64,000 nucleotides of DNA, taken from assembly GCF_009917385.1 (NCBI RefSeq), contig NZ_QWLJ01000016.1, positions 1 to 64,000 on the forward strand, written 5' to 3'. This DNA is from Roseburia sp. 1XD42-34 (GTDB taxonomy: Bacteria; Bacillota; Bacilli; Bacillales; Amphibacillaceae). Below, piece by piece: positions 1-8,796 of the stretch. The position numbers were made by a program, and so were the translations under genes. How positions within the stretch are numbered: the stretch's first letter is position 1; every line of letters begins with the position of its first letter. The notes under the pieces are model-generated. The model was not told the origin of the DNA. It saw nothing but the letters and a program-made list of their open reading frames with translations, and searched no databases.

Positions 1-774
1 TAGACCGAACGAAGGAATGTATGCGCAAATGACGCTGTGAGATGTGGGAGGGTTTGTCACCATGAGTATAGTGGGAATAAGGGTGCAATCATAGCAGTAA
101 TAATCCCCATTTTTTTCAAAAAGAGAAGGATGGCTTATTAAGTGCACCCTTCTACATTAAAATTTATTCCTATGCCGTCTTAAATATGGTTGATAAAGAA
201 AAAACAAAATGAAATTCTAAGAAAAACAAAGAAAACAAGAGAAAACGTTAGTATATAGAGGGAGTATAAAAATTGTTGCATTGGGATACCGATAACGGAA
301 TAGACGTCCGGCTTAAGCGCCCAGCAACTAGGCGACTTCACGAATCGCCCTACGATAAGTCATCATTGGTTCGTGCCTCCCCACGATTCCTTTATCTTTA
401 GTTGATTCGTTCCATTCGCTACGTTGCTAAACGGGCGACCTGTGCTTTTGTTCTTAAAATTTTTATAACCATCATAAAATAACCTTCTATTTACAATAGT
501 TTACTGACTTTTTTCAAAGGATGGATTTGAATATTTCAGTAAATATTTCCTTAATTGTAATATTGACTTTTCTGACCGTTGTTAATTCTAGATAATTTTA
601 AGCTTTTCAAGCTGTATCCACAACATTTTTCTAAATATAGACTGTTTACTTTACAGATGCTAGTCAATTAATCTACCATGAGAGAAGATTGCTAAGAAAA
701 ACTAGTAGCAATAAGGGGAAATACAATGATCAAGAGAGAGCCGGTCAAACATGAAAGAGCAAGGGGATATGTTT
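1..774. other. Intergenic region with dispersed repeat
   Basis: No convincing gene is visible. The first bases could be the tail of a gene lying to the left, but nothing identifies it. Positions 297-453 hold a copy of the dispersed palindromic repeat described separately. The rest is AT-rich and unremarkable up to the start of the thiol oxidoreductase gene. Confidence 0.5.
297..453 (+). repeat. Dispersed palindromic repeat, copy A (short form)
   Basis: This 157-bp copy shares long identical runs with copies at 35411, 40866 and 53160. Shared blocks include GCGCCCAGCAACTAGG near the left end, CGATAAGTCATCAT in the middle, and GCTACGTTGCTAAACGGGCG near the right end. The left arm (AGCAACTAGGCGAC) is complementary to the right arm (GTCGCTACGTTGCT) apart from the central three bases, so the unit can fold on itself. 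This copy lacks the roughly 60-bp inner segment seen in the long copies. It resembles a MITE or a structured repeat. No coding capacity is seen. Confidence 0.75.
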
Positions 775-1362
775 ATGGTTAAAAGAATAGTAGGTGTTTT
801 GCTTATTCTCGTATTAGCTGGTGGAGTACTGTTCAATTACATTCAGCAAAAGAACGATTCAGAATCAACTACAGCCAATAAGTATGATGTAACAGGTGAT
901 ACGGATACTAAAGGAGGAATGATTTCATCTGTCCAAGAGACCCATGATATTGGAGATATGGCACCAGATTTTGAGTTAAATACATTGAGCGGAGAAAAAC
1001 TACAACTCTCCAAACTAAGAGGGAAAAAGGTGATTTTAAATTTTTGGGCAACGTGGTGTCCACCATGTCGCGAGGAAATGCCTGAGATGCAAAGATTTTA
1101 TGATGATTTTAATGACGAAGTAGAGATGGTAGCTGTCAACTTAACAGAATTAGAAAATAAAAAAGAAAATGTAGCTGAATACATTGAAAAATATCAATAT
1201 ACGTATCCAATTCCTTTGGATACAAAAGCTAAAGTCCGAAGTGCATATAAGATTATTGCTGTGCCTACCACTTACTTTATTAACCAACAAGGAAAAATCA
1301 CTAAAATACATCCTGGTCCCATGGATTACGACCTTATGAAGGAAGCAATTGAATCCATGTAA
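775..1362 (+). CDS. yneN: Membrane-anchored thiol-disulfide oxidoreductase (YneN/ResA-like)
   Basis: A TlpA/ResA-type thioredoxin-fold protein, probably tethered outside the cytoplasmic membrane, where it would reduce or exchange disulfides in exported proteins. Residues 5-22 form one hydrophobic segment, followed by a polar linker. The redox site reads WATWCPPCREEM, with the family's CxxC, and VPTTYF further on supplies the cis-proline loop. I chose the ATG at 775 because AAGGGG at 761-766 lies eight bases before it. An in-frame ATG at 751 has no good ribosome site. In B. subtilis yneN sits just before tlp and yneP, as here, which supports the name over resA, since no cytochrome c maturation genes follow. 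The natural substrate is unknown. Confidence 0.8.
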   Translation: MVKRIVGVLLILVLAGGVLFNYIQQKNDSESTTANKYDVTGDTDTKGGMISSVQETHDIGDMAPDFELNTLSGEKLQLSKLRGKKVILNFWATWCPPCREEMPEMQRFYDDFNDEVEMVAVNLTELENKKENVAEYIEKYQYTYPIPLDTKAKVRSAYKIIAVPTTYFINQQGKITKIHPGPMDYDLMKEAIESM

Positions 1363-1803
1363 AAATAGTAGTTTGACGTAAGGTAAATTAAAACAGGTGG
1401 AAACAATTAGCACAATTTAAAGGAAGCTTTTGCCTATCTTAATGCTAGCTGCTGACTTTTATGTTCAGACAGATAGCTTTTTATAATATATACTACTTCA
1501 ACGTTCAGAAATGAGGTCAGTTTGACAAATCATCCAAGTACCTGATATTCTTGGTGAACCAGTGGCTGGAACTAAACTAGCCATTATCATTCATTTAGGC
1601 TTCTTTGTGTATCATTCTAGCGGTTCTCTAGGTGAGTTTTACAGCTCTTACATCGAAATGAAAACCTTTTCCCCTAGACCACATAGGCCAATAAGCTGGT
1701 GAATGAGCTTTGAATATATGATGTACATTAAATATAAAACCTCATACAAAAGTAACGTATATATTAATGAAAGAATGGTTATCCTGCTTCTTAAAAGGAG
1801 GAG
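1363..1803. other. Intergenic region
   Basis: No identifiable gene. A start-less open stretch at 1526-1699 (58 codons) has a protein-like composition but I cannot match it to a family. The region ends in the strong AAAGGAGG ribosome site of the next small gene. Confidence 0.4.
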
Positions 1804-1950
1804 ATGACCATTTCTTTGAAAAAAGGCAGAACATTTGATGAATTGGTGCAAGAAAATCGGCAATCTATTTTAGCAGATAAACGATTAATGGAAAAGATAG
1901 AGGAGAAGCTAGAAGCAAAAAGAAAACACATACAAAGGAAAAATGCATAA
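1804..1950 (+). CDS. fbpB: FbpB-like small basic protein
   Basis: A 48-residue basic protein whose core (FDELVQENRQ then MEKIEEKLEAK) resembles the FbpB family of Bacillus. In B. subtilis, FbpB is a Fur-controlled small protein that helps the sRNA FsrA repress iron-rich enzymes during iron starvation. The gene is preceded by AAAGGAGG at 1794-1801, which is unusually close to the ATG at 1804. A TTG at 1816 is a less likely alternative. A clean terminator follows at 1957. I see no convincing Fur box upstream, so iron control is inferred only from the family. It lies between yneN and tlp, unlike the B. subtilis location, and is easily missed because of its size. Confidence 0.65.
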   Translation: MTISLKKGRTFDELVQENRQSILADKRLMEKIEEKLEAKRKHIQRKNA

Positions 1951-1956
1951 TGATAA

Positions 1957-1998
1957 AAGCGTAACCGGAGTGAGAAATGGCGGTTACGCTTGTTTTTT
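1957..1998 (+). terminator. Rho-independent terminator after fbpB-like gene
   Basis: AAGCGTAACCG at 1957-1967 pairs perfectly with CGGTTACGCTT at 1981-1991, followed by a T run (1993-1998). Confidence 0.9.
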
Positions 1999-2110
1999 GC
2001 AATTAAAGAGATACATGAGAAACAGCTGTAGTTAAGTACAGGAAGGGGTATAGATTTTCAACATCTTGGAAAACTAAAAACGAATTCAAAAAATGAAAGG
2101 AGTTATTTCC

Positions 2111-2335
2111 ATGTCAGATCGATATCAACCAAATCCTGATGATCGCAGTGATAATGTCGAAAAATTACAAGAAATGGTGCAGGATACGATCCAAAATATT
2201 GAAAAAGCGCATGAGACCATGCAATTTTCTTCAGGCGAAGAAAAAGAAGCTATTAAGGAAAAGAATAAGCGAAGAGAACAAGCTATTGAAGGTATGCGAC
2301 AAGAAATTAAAGATGAGTACAAAAATCAACACTAA
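2111..2335 (+). CDS. tlp: Small acid-soluble spore protein Tlp
   Basis: A 74-residue hydrophilic protein with the Tlp hallmark NPDDRSDNVEKLQEMV near the N terminus and a charged helical remainder. Tlp is a minor small acid-soluble spore protein, made in the forespore and degraded at germination. The ATG at 2111 has AAAGGAG eight bases upstream. An earlier in-frame start at 2093 lies on the wrong side of that site. It stands alone between two terminators, between yneN and yneP as in B. subtilis. Its presence is direct evidence that the host belongs to a spore-forming lineage. Forespore sigma control is expected from the family but I could not confirm a promoter. Confidence 0.9.
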   Translation: MSDRYQPNPDDRSDNVEKLQEMVQDTIQNIEKAHETMQFSSGEEKEAIKEKNKRREQAIEGMRQEIKDEYKNQH

Positions 2336-2344
2336 TACTTTCGT

Positions 2345-2391
2345 TAACCCTCTTAAGATACGAACTGTATTGCAGAGGGTTATTTACTTTT
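2345..2391 (+). terminator. Terminator after tlp
   Basis: TAACCCTCT at 2345-2353 pairs with AGAGGGTTA at 2374-2382. A T-rich tail follows. Confidence 0.75.
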
Positions 2392-2481
2392 AATTGTCTG
2401 TAAAAGCTGGAAGAGGAAGGAATTCCAATAATATGTTAAGCTAAAAAGAGAAAAATAGTTTTATCTAGGAGGAATCCTTCA

Positions 2482-2925
2482 TTGCCAAAAATTAAAACAC
2501 CAATTGAAGTACGTTATCAAGAAACAGATCAGATGGGAGTAGTCTATCATGCAAACTATTTAGTCTGGTTTGAAATTGGCAGAACTAAATTTATTGAATC
2601 CCTTGGCTTGGAATATACAGAAATGGAAGCACACCAAGTTGTATCACCTGTTACTAACGCACAAATTCATTTTAAAAAGCCAATTCGTTATGGTGATCAA
2701 GTAACTGTGGAGACATGGTTGGAAGCTTATAACGGAATTCGTACAGTATATGGCTATCATATTTTAAACGAGAAAGAAGAAATTGCTGTTAGTGGAACAA
2801 CCGAGCATGTCATCGTTAATAAGGAGACATTTCGTCCTTTGTCATTAAAAAAGACTTTTCCAGATTGGCACCAAGCCTATAAGAGTCAATTAGAAGGGAA
2901 GAAGGAACGTGGCATTCGGCATTAG
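2482..2925 (+). CDS. yneP: Acyl-CoA thioesterase, YbgC/YneP family
   Basis: A single hot-dog-fold thioesterase of 147 residues. The motif YQETDQMGVVYHANYLVWFE carries the catalytic aspartate and the YHANY segment typical of 4-hydroxybenzoyl-CoA thioesterase/YbgC enzymes, which hydrolyse short or medium acyl-CoA esters in the cytoplasm. The start is a TTG at 2482, eight bases after AGGAGGA. Its 3' end overlaps the next gene by 17 bases, so the two are translationally coupled. Gene order matches B. subtilis yneP-yneQ. The physiological substrate is not known. Confidence 0.85.
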   Translation: MPKIKTPIEVRYQETDQMGVVYHANYLVWFEIGRTKFIESLGLEYTEMEAHQVVSPVTNAQIHFKKPIRYGDQVTVETWLEAYNGIRTVYGYHILNEKEEIAVSGTTEHVIVNKETFRPLSLKKTFPDWHQAYKSQLEGKKERGIRH

Positions 2926-3208
2926 TCGTAAGGAATTAACGACTTGGAAACAAAAGGTCAAAGCAGGAGAAGTCGCTTTCTTAACGCATTTCTGGTTGGA
3001 TGAACGATTCCCAGATTGTAATACTGTGACGAAAGTAGGCTGTATAGATATTCAGAAATTAGCGCTTTGGGGGAAAAGCTATGACTTACCGCCTGAATGG
3101 ATTGATCAAAAGGATGGTTTTCCACATTTTGACTTATTTGGAGAAAAACAAAAATACATATTAGAACAAGAAGGCGAGTGGCAACAAATAGAACGATTTC
3201 AATTATGA
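2909..3208 (+). CDS. yneQ: Conserved hypothetical protein YneQ
   Basis: A 99-residue soluble protein with no recognised catalytic motif. It is rich in aromatic residues (LTHFWLDERFPDCNTV, LALWGKSYDLPPEW). The GTG start at 2909 lies inside the end of yneP, so expression is coupled to the thioesterase. I assign it to YneQ by position and size between yneP and yneR. Its function is unknown. Confidence 0.7.
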   Translation: MAFGISRKELTTWKQKVKAGEVAFLTHFWLDERFPDCNTVTKVGCIDIQKLALWGKSYDLPPEWIDQKDGFPHFDLFGEKQKYILEQEGEWQQIERFQL

Positions 3209-3255
3209 AGTGTAGCTTTTATTCAAGTGAGTTAAGGACATCTCGGGGGCAGGCT

Positions 3256-3284
3256 AAAAGAGCTTAGAAACTAAGCTCTTTTTA
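3256..3284. terminator. Bidirectional terminator between yneQ and yneR
   Basis: AAAAGAGCTTAG at 3256-3267 pairs perfectly with CTAAGCTCTTTT at 3271-3282 across a three-base loop. It is flanked by A and T runs, so it serves both converging genes. The yneR stop codon (3271-3273) is inside the hairpin. Confidence 0.9.
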
Positions 3285-3570
3285 CATAAGTTATTTCTGG
3301 TTCTTGTTTTTTTCTGCTAAACTTAATTTTTAAATCGCTGTCTTCAAAATACCATGCATCTTTTTCTTCTACATAAAAGGTGATGTTTTCTACTTCATTG
3401 GAAGCATGGACTTCTACTGGTTCATCTTTATTAACTCCTAGAGAAAACCCTGGAATATTTCCGCCAAACCCTCCATACCTCACAAAAAAACGGATGTATT
3501 TCTCGTTTTTTTCTAGATCTAACTCGTCTTTATACCATTTCGCTGCTTCTTTACTTATTTGTATGTCCAT
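3271..3570 (-). CDS. yneR: HesB/IscA-like protein YneR, lacking cysteines
   Basis: A 99-residue protein with a HesB/IscA-like fold signature (ISKEAAKWYKDEL, FFVRYGGFGGNIPGFSLG). True A-type Fe-S carriers use three conserved cysteines, but this protein has none, so it is unlikely to bind a cluster in the usual way. Its role is unknown. Position and size match B. subtilis YneR. It is convergent with yneQ and 15 bases from yidD. Overlapping transcription with yidD and folE2 upstream is likely, since all three run leftward with short gaps. Confidence 0.75.
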   Translation of the reverse strand: MDIQISKEAAKWYKDELDLEKNEKYIRFFVRYGGFGGNIPGFSLGVNKDEPVEVHASNEVENITFYVEEKDAWYFEDSDLKIKFSRKKQEPEITYVKRA

Positions 3571-3585
3571 GGTGACAGCTCCTTT

Positions 3586-3810
3586 TCATTTCTTATTCTT
3601 CTCAGGTACCAGATCAATACCGCCAGGATGAAAGGGATGGCATTTACTAATCCGTTTTATTGTTAAGTATGTGCCTTTCAAAACGCCAAATCGCTTGTAA
3701 GCTTCGAGCCCATATTCCGAGCACGTTGGGTAAAAACGGCAACTGGGAGGCTTAAATGGGCTGATCGCAGCACGATAAAATTTAATTAAACCGATGAAGA
3801 TATTCTTCAT
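3586..3810 (-). CDS. yidD: Membrane protein insertion efficiency factor YidD
   Basis: A 74-residue protein with the conserved YidD core: [20 protein letters not shown], then SEYGLEA, and a C-terminal CHPFHPGG. YidD is an inner-face membrane-associated factor that aids YidC/Sec-dependent insertion. All conserved cysteines are present. It lies 18 bases downstream of folE2 on the same strand. Length is typical of the family. Confidence 0.95.
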   Translation of the reverse strand: MKNIFIGLIKFYRAAISPFKPPSCRFYPTCSEYGLEAYKRFGVLKGTYLTIKRISKCHPFHPGGIDLVPEKNKK

Positions 3811-3827
3811 AGAACCCCTTCTTTATT

Positions 3828-4760
3828 TTACACATCTTTGGTTTTATCATAAGTTACTGCAGCAATAGCATCGTGCAGATGGATGGACTCCTCGTTTTGG
3901 CAGGTTACTTTAAATTTTGTAATAAAGGAAGTCTCATATAAATCAGCTGCTATTAATCGAACCATATCTTCAACAAAACGTGGGTTTTCATAGGCTTGCT
4001 CTGTTACCATTTTTTCATCTGTTCGTTTCAAAATAGGATGTAATCTTGCACTAGCGTTGCTTTCTGCTGCTTCTAGTAATATTTTTTTCCAATCAAGATT
4101 TTCCTCTTGATAGTCTTCACTAACACTTATTTCCATTATAACATTTCCACGTTGGTTATGAGCACTATATTCGCTTATTTCTTTAGAACAAGGGCATAGG
4201 GTTGTAATTGCTACTGATAACGACAAATAAATATAAAAGCCTTTTAATTCGTGATATTCTATTCGAATCCCGGCATCAGCATGATTTAGGCCAGTAAGAC
4301 TAGTATCCGGGGCTTGTCTTTCAAAAAACCAAGGAAAGTTCACTTCTAATGTTGCATCTGGTTGCTCCACACGCTTGGCGATTTCTTTGGTAAACTTTTT
4401 TAAAACATTTAATTCAGTAGAAAAACCGTTTTTTTGGTAATGTGCCAATTGCTCCATAAACCGACTCATGTTCGTACCTTTATTCGTTTGTTTTAAACTG
4501 GAAGTAAACGTGAATTGACCGATACTTGTTTGTGTATACGGTGCTAAAGAACTATATATCATAATAGGGTTCTTTACCTTAGTTACCCCGACCGCATCTA
4601 AATCAAATAAAAAATCCTTTTTGGTATTCTGTAAATCCGCCATATGCATTTTATCAACAGGTTTTGTTCGCGGGGCTGGCTTTACAGAACCAAATAATTG
4701 ATGGCGCTTTTCTTTAGAAGGTAATTGTTTAATCGGAAAAGCTTTTGTTTGATGATCCAT
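3828..4760 (-). CDS. folE2: GTP cyclohydrolase IB (FolE2)
   Basis: The metal-dependent but FolE-unrelated GTP cyclohydrolase that converts GTP to 7,8-dihydroneopterin triphosphate for folate synthesis. The catalytic cysteine region is CPCSKEISEYSAHNQRG, and the N-terminal segment with FLFDLDAVGV is typical. The length (about 310 residues) fits FolE2. Two adjacent ATGs (4763 and 4760) are possible. AAAGGGGG lies four bases before the first and seven before the second, so I prefer the second. In B. subtilis this isozyme is Zur-controlled and replaces the zinc enzyme FolE under zinc limitation. I did not find a clear Zur box, only a TATACTT/AAGTATA dyad upstream. Confidence 0.95.
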   Translation of the reverse strand: MDHQTKAFPIKQLPSKEKRHQLFGSVKPAPRTKPVDKMHMADLQNTKKDFLFDLDAVGVTKVKNPIMIYSSLAPYTQTSIGQFTFTSSLKQTNKGTNMSRFMEQLAHYQKNGFSTELNVLKKFTKEIAKRVEQPDATLEVNFPWFFERQAPDTSLTGLNHADAGIRIEYHELKGFYIYLSLSVAITTLCPCSKEISEYSAHNQRGNVIMEISVSEDYQEENLDWKKILLEAAESNASARLHPILKRTDEKMVTEQAYENPRFVEDMVRLIAADLYETSFITKFKVTCQNEESIHLHDAIAAVTYDKTKDV

Positions 4761-4763
4761 CAT

Positions 4764-5279
4764 ATTACCCCCTTTCTTTATACTTTTAAAGTATACGTTA
4801 CGAAGAAATGATAATCAATTTATAGGTTTTGTTCCAATTTTATTATCCAAAAAAAGCCTAAGCGGGGGCATCACAGCATCTATATACTAGGTAGGCGATA
4901 TCTATATCGCTAAAGCAAAAGTATTATATTGTAAAAGTTTTAAATCGTCGCTTTTATACGTTAACCTAGATACGAAGGTGTTAAACCAAAAGATCTGATT
5001 TCATAAATTTACAATTCATTCGATCTTTAAAATATAAAGCGGCATTATTATGGGACAAGGAGAGTTCCTTCACCAACACGTTTAAATCGGCAGTTAGAAA
5101 TGAAGGATAGAATACATAACCTCTATTCACATTTCCTTGGGTTTTCAAATAGTGTCCGTGTTAGCTAACCACCTGTATATAACAGTACTTTTTTCCACGC
5201 TCTATTCTAAAATGACTTACGAAGTTCCATGAATTTACATGAACGTTTAGTTATGTGCAAACCTTGATTTAAACCACAA
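4764..5279. other. Intergenic region between folE2 and plsY
   Basis: No gene recognised. It holds the folE2 upstream dyad at 4779-4795 and a short perfect palindrome (GCGATATCTATATCGC, near 4898). The rest is AT-rich with stops in all frames. Confidence 0.4.
4779..4795. promoter_or_regulatory. Dyad upstream of folE2
   Basis: TATACTT (4779-4785) and AAGTATA (4789-4795) form a perfect seven-base inverted repeat, 19 bases before the folE2 start. It could be an operator, but it may also be a chance match around an AT-rich promoter. It does not fit the Zur consensus I know. Confidence 0.3.
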
Positions 5280-5861
5280 TTACATCCAAGTTATTTTGGG
5301 CTCGGTTTTGTTTTTTATTCGTTTCAAATTTTCCCGGTGCCTGTATATAACAAAAATCGTTAGTAAAGAGGTGACAATAATTAACCCTGTATCTCGAAAT
5401 ATAAATGATAGAACAACTGTAACAACACCAGTTATCATGGATGAGAGCGAGACATATTTAGTAATATACAAACTAAAAATGAATGTCGATATCATTAAAA
5501 TAAACAATAATGGATTAATTCCAAGAATGATTCCTCCAGAAGTCGCTACAGCCTTTCCACCCTTCAACTTGGCAAAGATCGGATAAGTGTGACCTACAAC
5601 TGCGAATAACCCAATAACAAGGCGATGAACATCTGCATCAAATAATAATGGAATAAGCGTTGCAACAGTACCTTTTAAAATGTCAGCCAAAGTAACTATA
5701 ATTCCGGCTTTTACACCTAACACACGAAAGGTATTCGTTGCTCCAAGATTACCGCTGCCATGCTGGCGTACATCTTTGTTATACCCAACCTTACCAACAA
5801 TGAGGGCTGATGGAATTGATCCGAGTAAATAGGCTATAAGGGCAAATACAATATATTCCAT
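5280..5861 (-). CDS. plsY: Glycerol-3-phosphate acyltransferase PlsY
   Basis: An integral membrane enzyme that transfers the acyl group from acyl-phosphate to glycerol-3-phosphate, the first step of phospholipid synthesis. It starts [19 protein letters not shown] and shows the three PlsY motifs: [15 protein letters not shown] and [18 protein letters not shown]. About five membrane segments are visible in 193 residues, the normal length. I chose the ATG at 5861. The reading frame stays open for 137 further codons upstream, but those have no family resemblance. B. subtilis plsY (yneS) also lies between yneR and yneT. Here a transporter has been inserted between plsY and yneT. Confidence 0.95.
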   Translation of the reverse strand: MEYIVFALIAYLLGSIPSALIVGKVGYNKDVRQHGSGNLGATNTFRVLGVKAGIIVTLADILKGTVATLIPLLFDADVHRLVIGLFAVVGHTYPIFAKLKGGKAVATSGGIILGINPLLFILMISTFIFSLYITKYVSLSSMITGVVTVVLSFIFRDTGLIIVTSLLTIFVIYRHRENLKRIKNKTEPKITWM

Positions 5862-6194
5862 ACTTTTTCCTACTTTCTGTGTAATGAGATATGTATTTTT
5901 ATTTCTACAAAAATAATGCCAAAACTTTAGTGAACCGGGAGAAGCAATCAATGATGTTGAAATTGCTGTTTTTTCATTATTTTTGTCATCACAGATATTA
6001 ACTGTACTTGCACTACAAAATGAAAGGACGCTGTTCTTTATTTTAGCATGAAGTTTGGAATTTAAGAACCTATAAATCAGTGATATGTTTGTTAGGGACC
6101 TATAAAGGGTATACCATAAACGTTCATAAATAGCTGAAAATATATCTGAAAAAGAAAATATAAACGGCTTAGGAATTAAATAAGGAGGCCTGTT
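5862..6194. other. Divergent intergenic region plsY / ABC transporter
   Basis: Must contain the leftward plsY promoter and the rightward promoter of the transporter operon. The only sharp signal is the TAAGGAGG ribosome site at 6180-6187. No gene is supported. Confidence 0.4.
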
Positions 6195-7262
6195 ATGATT
6201 GAATTTAACCGAGTTCATAAAAATTATCAAGATGGAACAGAAGCTGTAAAAGATATTTCGTTTTGCGTTCAAAAAGGAGAGTTTGTTACTTTAATCGGAC
6301 CAAGCGGTTGCGGTAAAACAACCACGATAAAAATGGTCAATCGTCTCATGGAACCGACATCCGGTGACATATACATAAAAGGGGAAAATATTACTGCTTT
6401 CCCCGTTGATCAATTGCGATGGAATATTGGTTATGTGTTACAAGAAATTGCGCTATTTCCACACATGACCATAGAAGAAAATATTGCTGTTGTCCCTGAA
6501 TTAAAAAAATGGAAGCGACAAAAAATTCGTAAGCGAACAGCTGAGCTATTAGAAATGGTCGGACTCGATCCAGCTACCTATAAAAAAAAGCTGCCAAGAG
6601 AGCTTTCTGGGGGACAGCAACAACGTATCGGAGTGATTCGGGCTTTGGCGGGGGACCCAGACATTATTTTAATGGACGAGCCGTTTAGCGCATTAGATCC
6701 GATAAGCAGACAACAATTACAAGCAGATATTCAAGCATTGCAACAAGAAGTGAAAAAGACCATTCTATTTGTCACCCATGATATAAAAGAAGCGATGGCA
6801 TTAGGTGATCGTGTATGCTTAATGAATCATGGGGAAATTGTTCAATTGGACACTCCGGAAAACCTTGTACGTTATCCAGAAACCTCATTCGTAAAAGAAT
6901 TCATTGGCAAAGATAAGTCACCTTGGGAAACGCCTGTTGAAGCTATTACTGTTTCAGCACAGAACTACGTTATACAGGAAGATGCCTTTGAACAAGGGGA
7001 CTATTATTCTGACCAAGTGTATATTATACAGGATGAGTATAATAAATATGTAGGAATAGCAGCAAACGGTACGATAACGGAAGGAACCTATTTACGACAT
7101 GACCTTCCCTTGTCTGATGTGGTTGAAGTTACAGAAGGAAAGAAACAGGAATTTTTTCCTGTATTAAAGGGTGACAGGCTTGTTGGTGTCCTTCGCTATC
7201 GCGACATAATTATATATTTAAAGACTAAGTCTCATTTAACAGGGGGCTTAACCAATGAATGA
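6195..7262 (+). CDS. Quaternary-amine/ergothioneine-type ABC transporter, ATPase
   Basis: ATP-binding subunit of an OpuC/ProV-class importer. Walker A is GPSGCGKTT (about residues 36-44), the signature is LSGGQQQR and Walker B is IILMDEP. After the nucleotide-binding domain, residues 245-340 form a CBS-like tail ([30 protein letters not shown]), common in osmoprotectant ATPases. TAAGGAGG lies seven bases before the ATG. The gene overlaps the fused permease/binding-protein gene by eight bases, giving a complete two-gene transporter. Substrate cannot be read from this subunit. Listeria BilEA and the ATPase partner of pneumococcal EgtU have the same arrangement. Confidence 0.85.
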   Translation: MIEFNRVHKNYQDGTEAVKDISFCVQKGEFVTLIGPSGCGKTTTIKMVNRLMEPTSGDIYIKGENITAFPVDQLRWNIGYVLQEIALFPHMTIEENIAVVPELKKWKRQKIRKRTAELLEMVGLDPATYKKKLPRELSGGQQQRIGVIRALAGDPDIILMDEPFSALDPISRQQLQADIQALQQEVKKTILFVTHDIKEAMALGDRVCLMNHGEIVQLDTPENLVRYPETSFVKEFIGKDKSPWETPVEAITVSAQNYVIQEDAFEQGDYYSDQVYIIQDEYNKYVGIAANGTITEGTYLRHDLPLSDVVEVTEGKKQEFFPVLKGDRLVGVLRYRDIIIYLKTKSHLTGGLTNE

Positions 7263-8778
7263 CTTTATAACGGTATTTCAAAATCGCCAAGGGATGCTCG
7301 TTGAAACCATTTGGGAGCATTTGCAAATATCGCTTATTTCATTAATTATTGCAATTTCAATTGCCGTCCCTTTAGGGCTGATCTTAACAAGATACCCAAG
7401 AGTAGCTGAGCCAATCATCGGTCTTACTGCTATATTACAAACGATTCCAAGTCTTGCGGTATTGGCCTTTCTGATCCCTTTTTTTGGTATTGGAACTTTA
7501 CCAGCTGTTATTGCTTTAACTGCTTATGGACTATTACCAATTTTGCGAAATAGCTATACAGGAATTAAGGAGGTTGACCAAGCTTATATTGAAGCTGCAA
7601 CAGGAATGGGCATGAATTCATTTAAACGGTTAGTAAAGATCGAATTACCAATTGCGATGCCCGTGATGATGGCAGGTGTTCGAACGTCTATGGTATTGAT
7701 TGTTGGTACAACGACATTAGCAGCTTTAATTGGTGCAGGTGGTTTAGGTGAAATCATTTTATTAGGCCTAGACCGTGGAGCAGATGTTCATCTTATTTTA
7801 TTAGGAGCTATACCTGCCGCTTTGCTCGCCATCGTTTTAGATGGTATTTTACGAGGATTTGAACGTATTTCCAAAAAAGCTGGCGTTAAATCCCTGATAG
7901 CCATGTTGCTTATTGCTGTACTCATTGTCGTAACACCGTTTATCATTCAATCAGACAAGCAAGAAGACATCGTTATTGGAGGGAAATTAGGTTCGGAGCC
8001 AGCAATTTTAATGAATATGTATAAGCAATTAATTGAAGCGGATACGGATTTAAATGTTCAATTAAAGCCGAACTTAGGAAAAACAGCATTTGTATTCAAT
8101 GCATTAGAACAAGGGAGTATTGATATTTATCCGGAATTTAGTGGTACTGCTATTGTTACCCATCTAGAAGAAAATGCAACTAGCCAAAAGGAAAAAGAGG
8201 TGTATCAACAAGCAAAAGAGGGAATGAAAGAACAGTTTGATATGGCATATTTAAAGCCAATGGACTATAATAATACGTACACTATAGCAACGACGAAAGA
8301 AATAGCTGAACGGTATAACCTGGAAACGATGGAAGATTTAAAACAAGTGGAAGAACAGCTGACAGCTGGGTTTACATTGGAATTCAAGGATAGATACGAT
8401 GGTTATGTTGGAATGCAGGACGTATATGACTTGAATATTTCGGATGTAAATACCATGGACCCTGGGCTCAGACAAGAAGCCATAATATCAGGGGAAGTGG
8501 ATATAATTGACGCATACGCTACCGATAGTTATATGGAAGAGCTCGACTTAGTCGCTTTAGAAGATACAAAGAATTTATTTCCACCATATCAAGGTGCGCC
8601 ACTGTTGCGCAATGAAACACTGAAAGCATATCCTGAGCTAGAAGGGATATTGAACCAGCTTGGTGGAAAAATAACGGATGAGCAAATGAGGAAAATGAAT
8701 TACCTTGTAGATTATGAGGATCAGTCTCCGGAAAAGGTAGCAAGAGAGTTTCTAATGGAACAAGGGTTGCTTGAATAA
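7255..8778 (+). CDS. Fused ABC permease and substrate-binding protein
   Basis: A 507-residue fusion. Residues 15-215 are a ProW/OpuCB-like permease (EAA loop around EAATGMGMNSFKRLVKIELP, five to six membrane segments). After a hydrophobic anchor, residues 240-507 form an OpuCC/OsmF-like binding domain displayed on the outer surface (GGKLGSEPAILMN, YPEFSGTAI, then NYLVDYEDQSPEKVA near the end). Because the receptor is covalently attached, no lipoprotein signal is needed. This layout is known for Listeria BilEB and for EgtU, which imports ergothioneine in Streptococcus pneumoniae. Glycine betaine, choline or ergothioneine are all possible here. The ATPase gene overlaps its start. Confidence 0.85.
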   Translation: MNDFITVFQNRQGMLVETIWEHLQISLISLIIAISIAVPLGLILTRYPRVAEPIIGLTAILQTIPSLAVLAFLIPFFGIGTLPAVIALTAYGLLPILRNSYTGIKEVDQAYIEAATGMGMNSFKRLVKIELPIAMPVMMAGVRTSMVLIVGTTTLAALIGAGGLGEIILLGLDRGADVHLILLGAIPAALLAIVLDGILRGFERISKKAGVKSLIAMLLIAVLIVVTPFIIQSDKQEDIVIGGKLGSEPAILMNMYKQLIEADTDLNVQLKPNLGKTAFVFNALEQGSIDIYPEFSGTAIVTHLEENATSQKEKEVYQQAKEGMKEQFDMAYLKPMDYNNTYTIATTKEIAERYNLETMEDLKQVEEQLTAGFTLEFKDRYDGYVGMQDVYDLNISDVNTMDPGLRQEAIISGEVDIIDAYATDSYMEELDLVALEDTKNLFPPYQGAPLLRNETLKAYPELEGILNQLGGKITDEQMRKMNYLVDYEDQSPEKVAREFLMEQGLLE

Positions 8779-8796
8779 CCATAAGGAGGGCATTAC

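Noticed and set aside
1526-1699. Start-less open stretch with protein-like composition (DILGEPVAGTKLAIIIHLGF)
   Set aside because: No start codon or ribosome site and I could not match it to a family; too short to call a pseudogene with confidence.
4795-4820. Possible Zur or Fur box upstream of folE2 (TGATAATCA)
   Set aside because: Only a half site matches; the second half does not fit either consensus well enough.
5862-6272. Long upstream extension of the plsY reading frame
   Set aside because: Overlaps the divergent transporter gene and adds 137 residues absent from all PlsY proteins; the ATG at 5861 gives the normal start.
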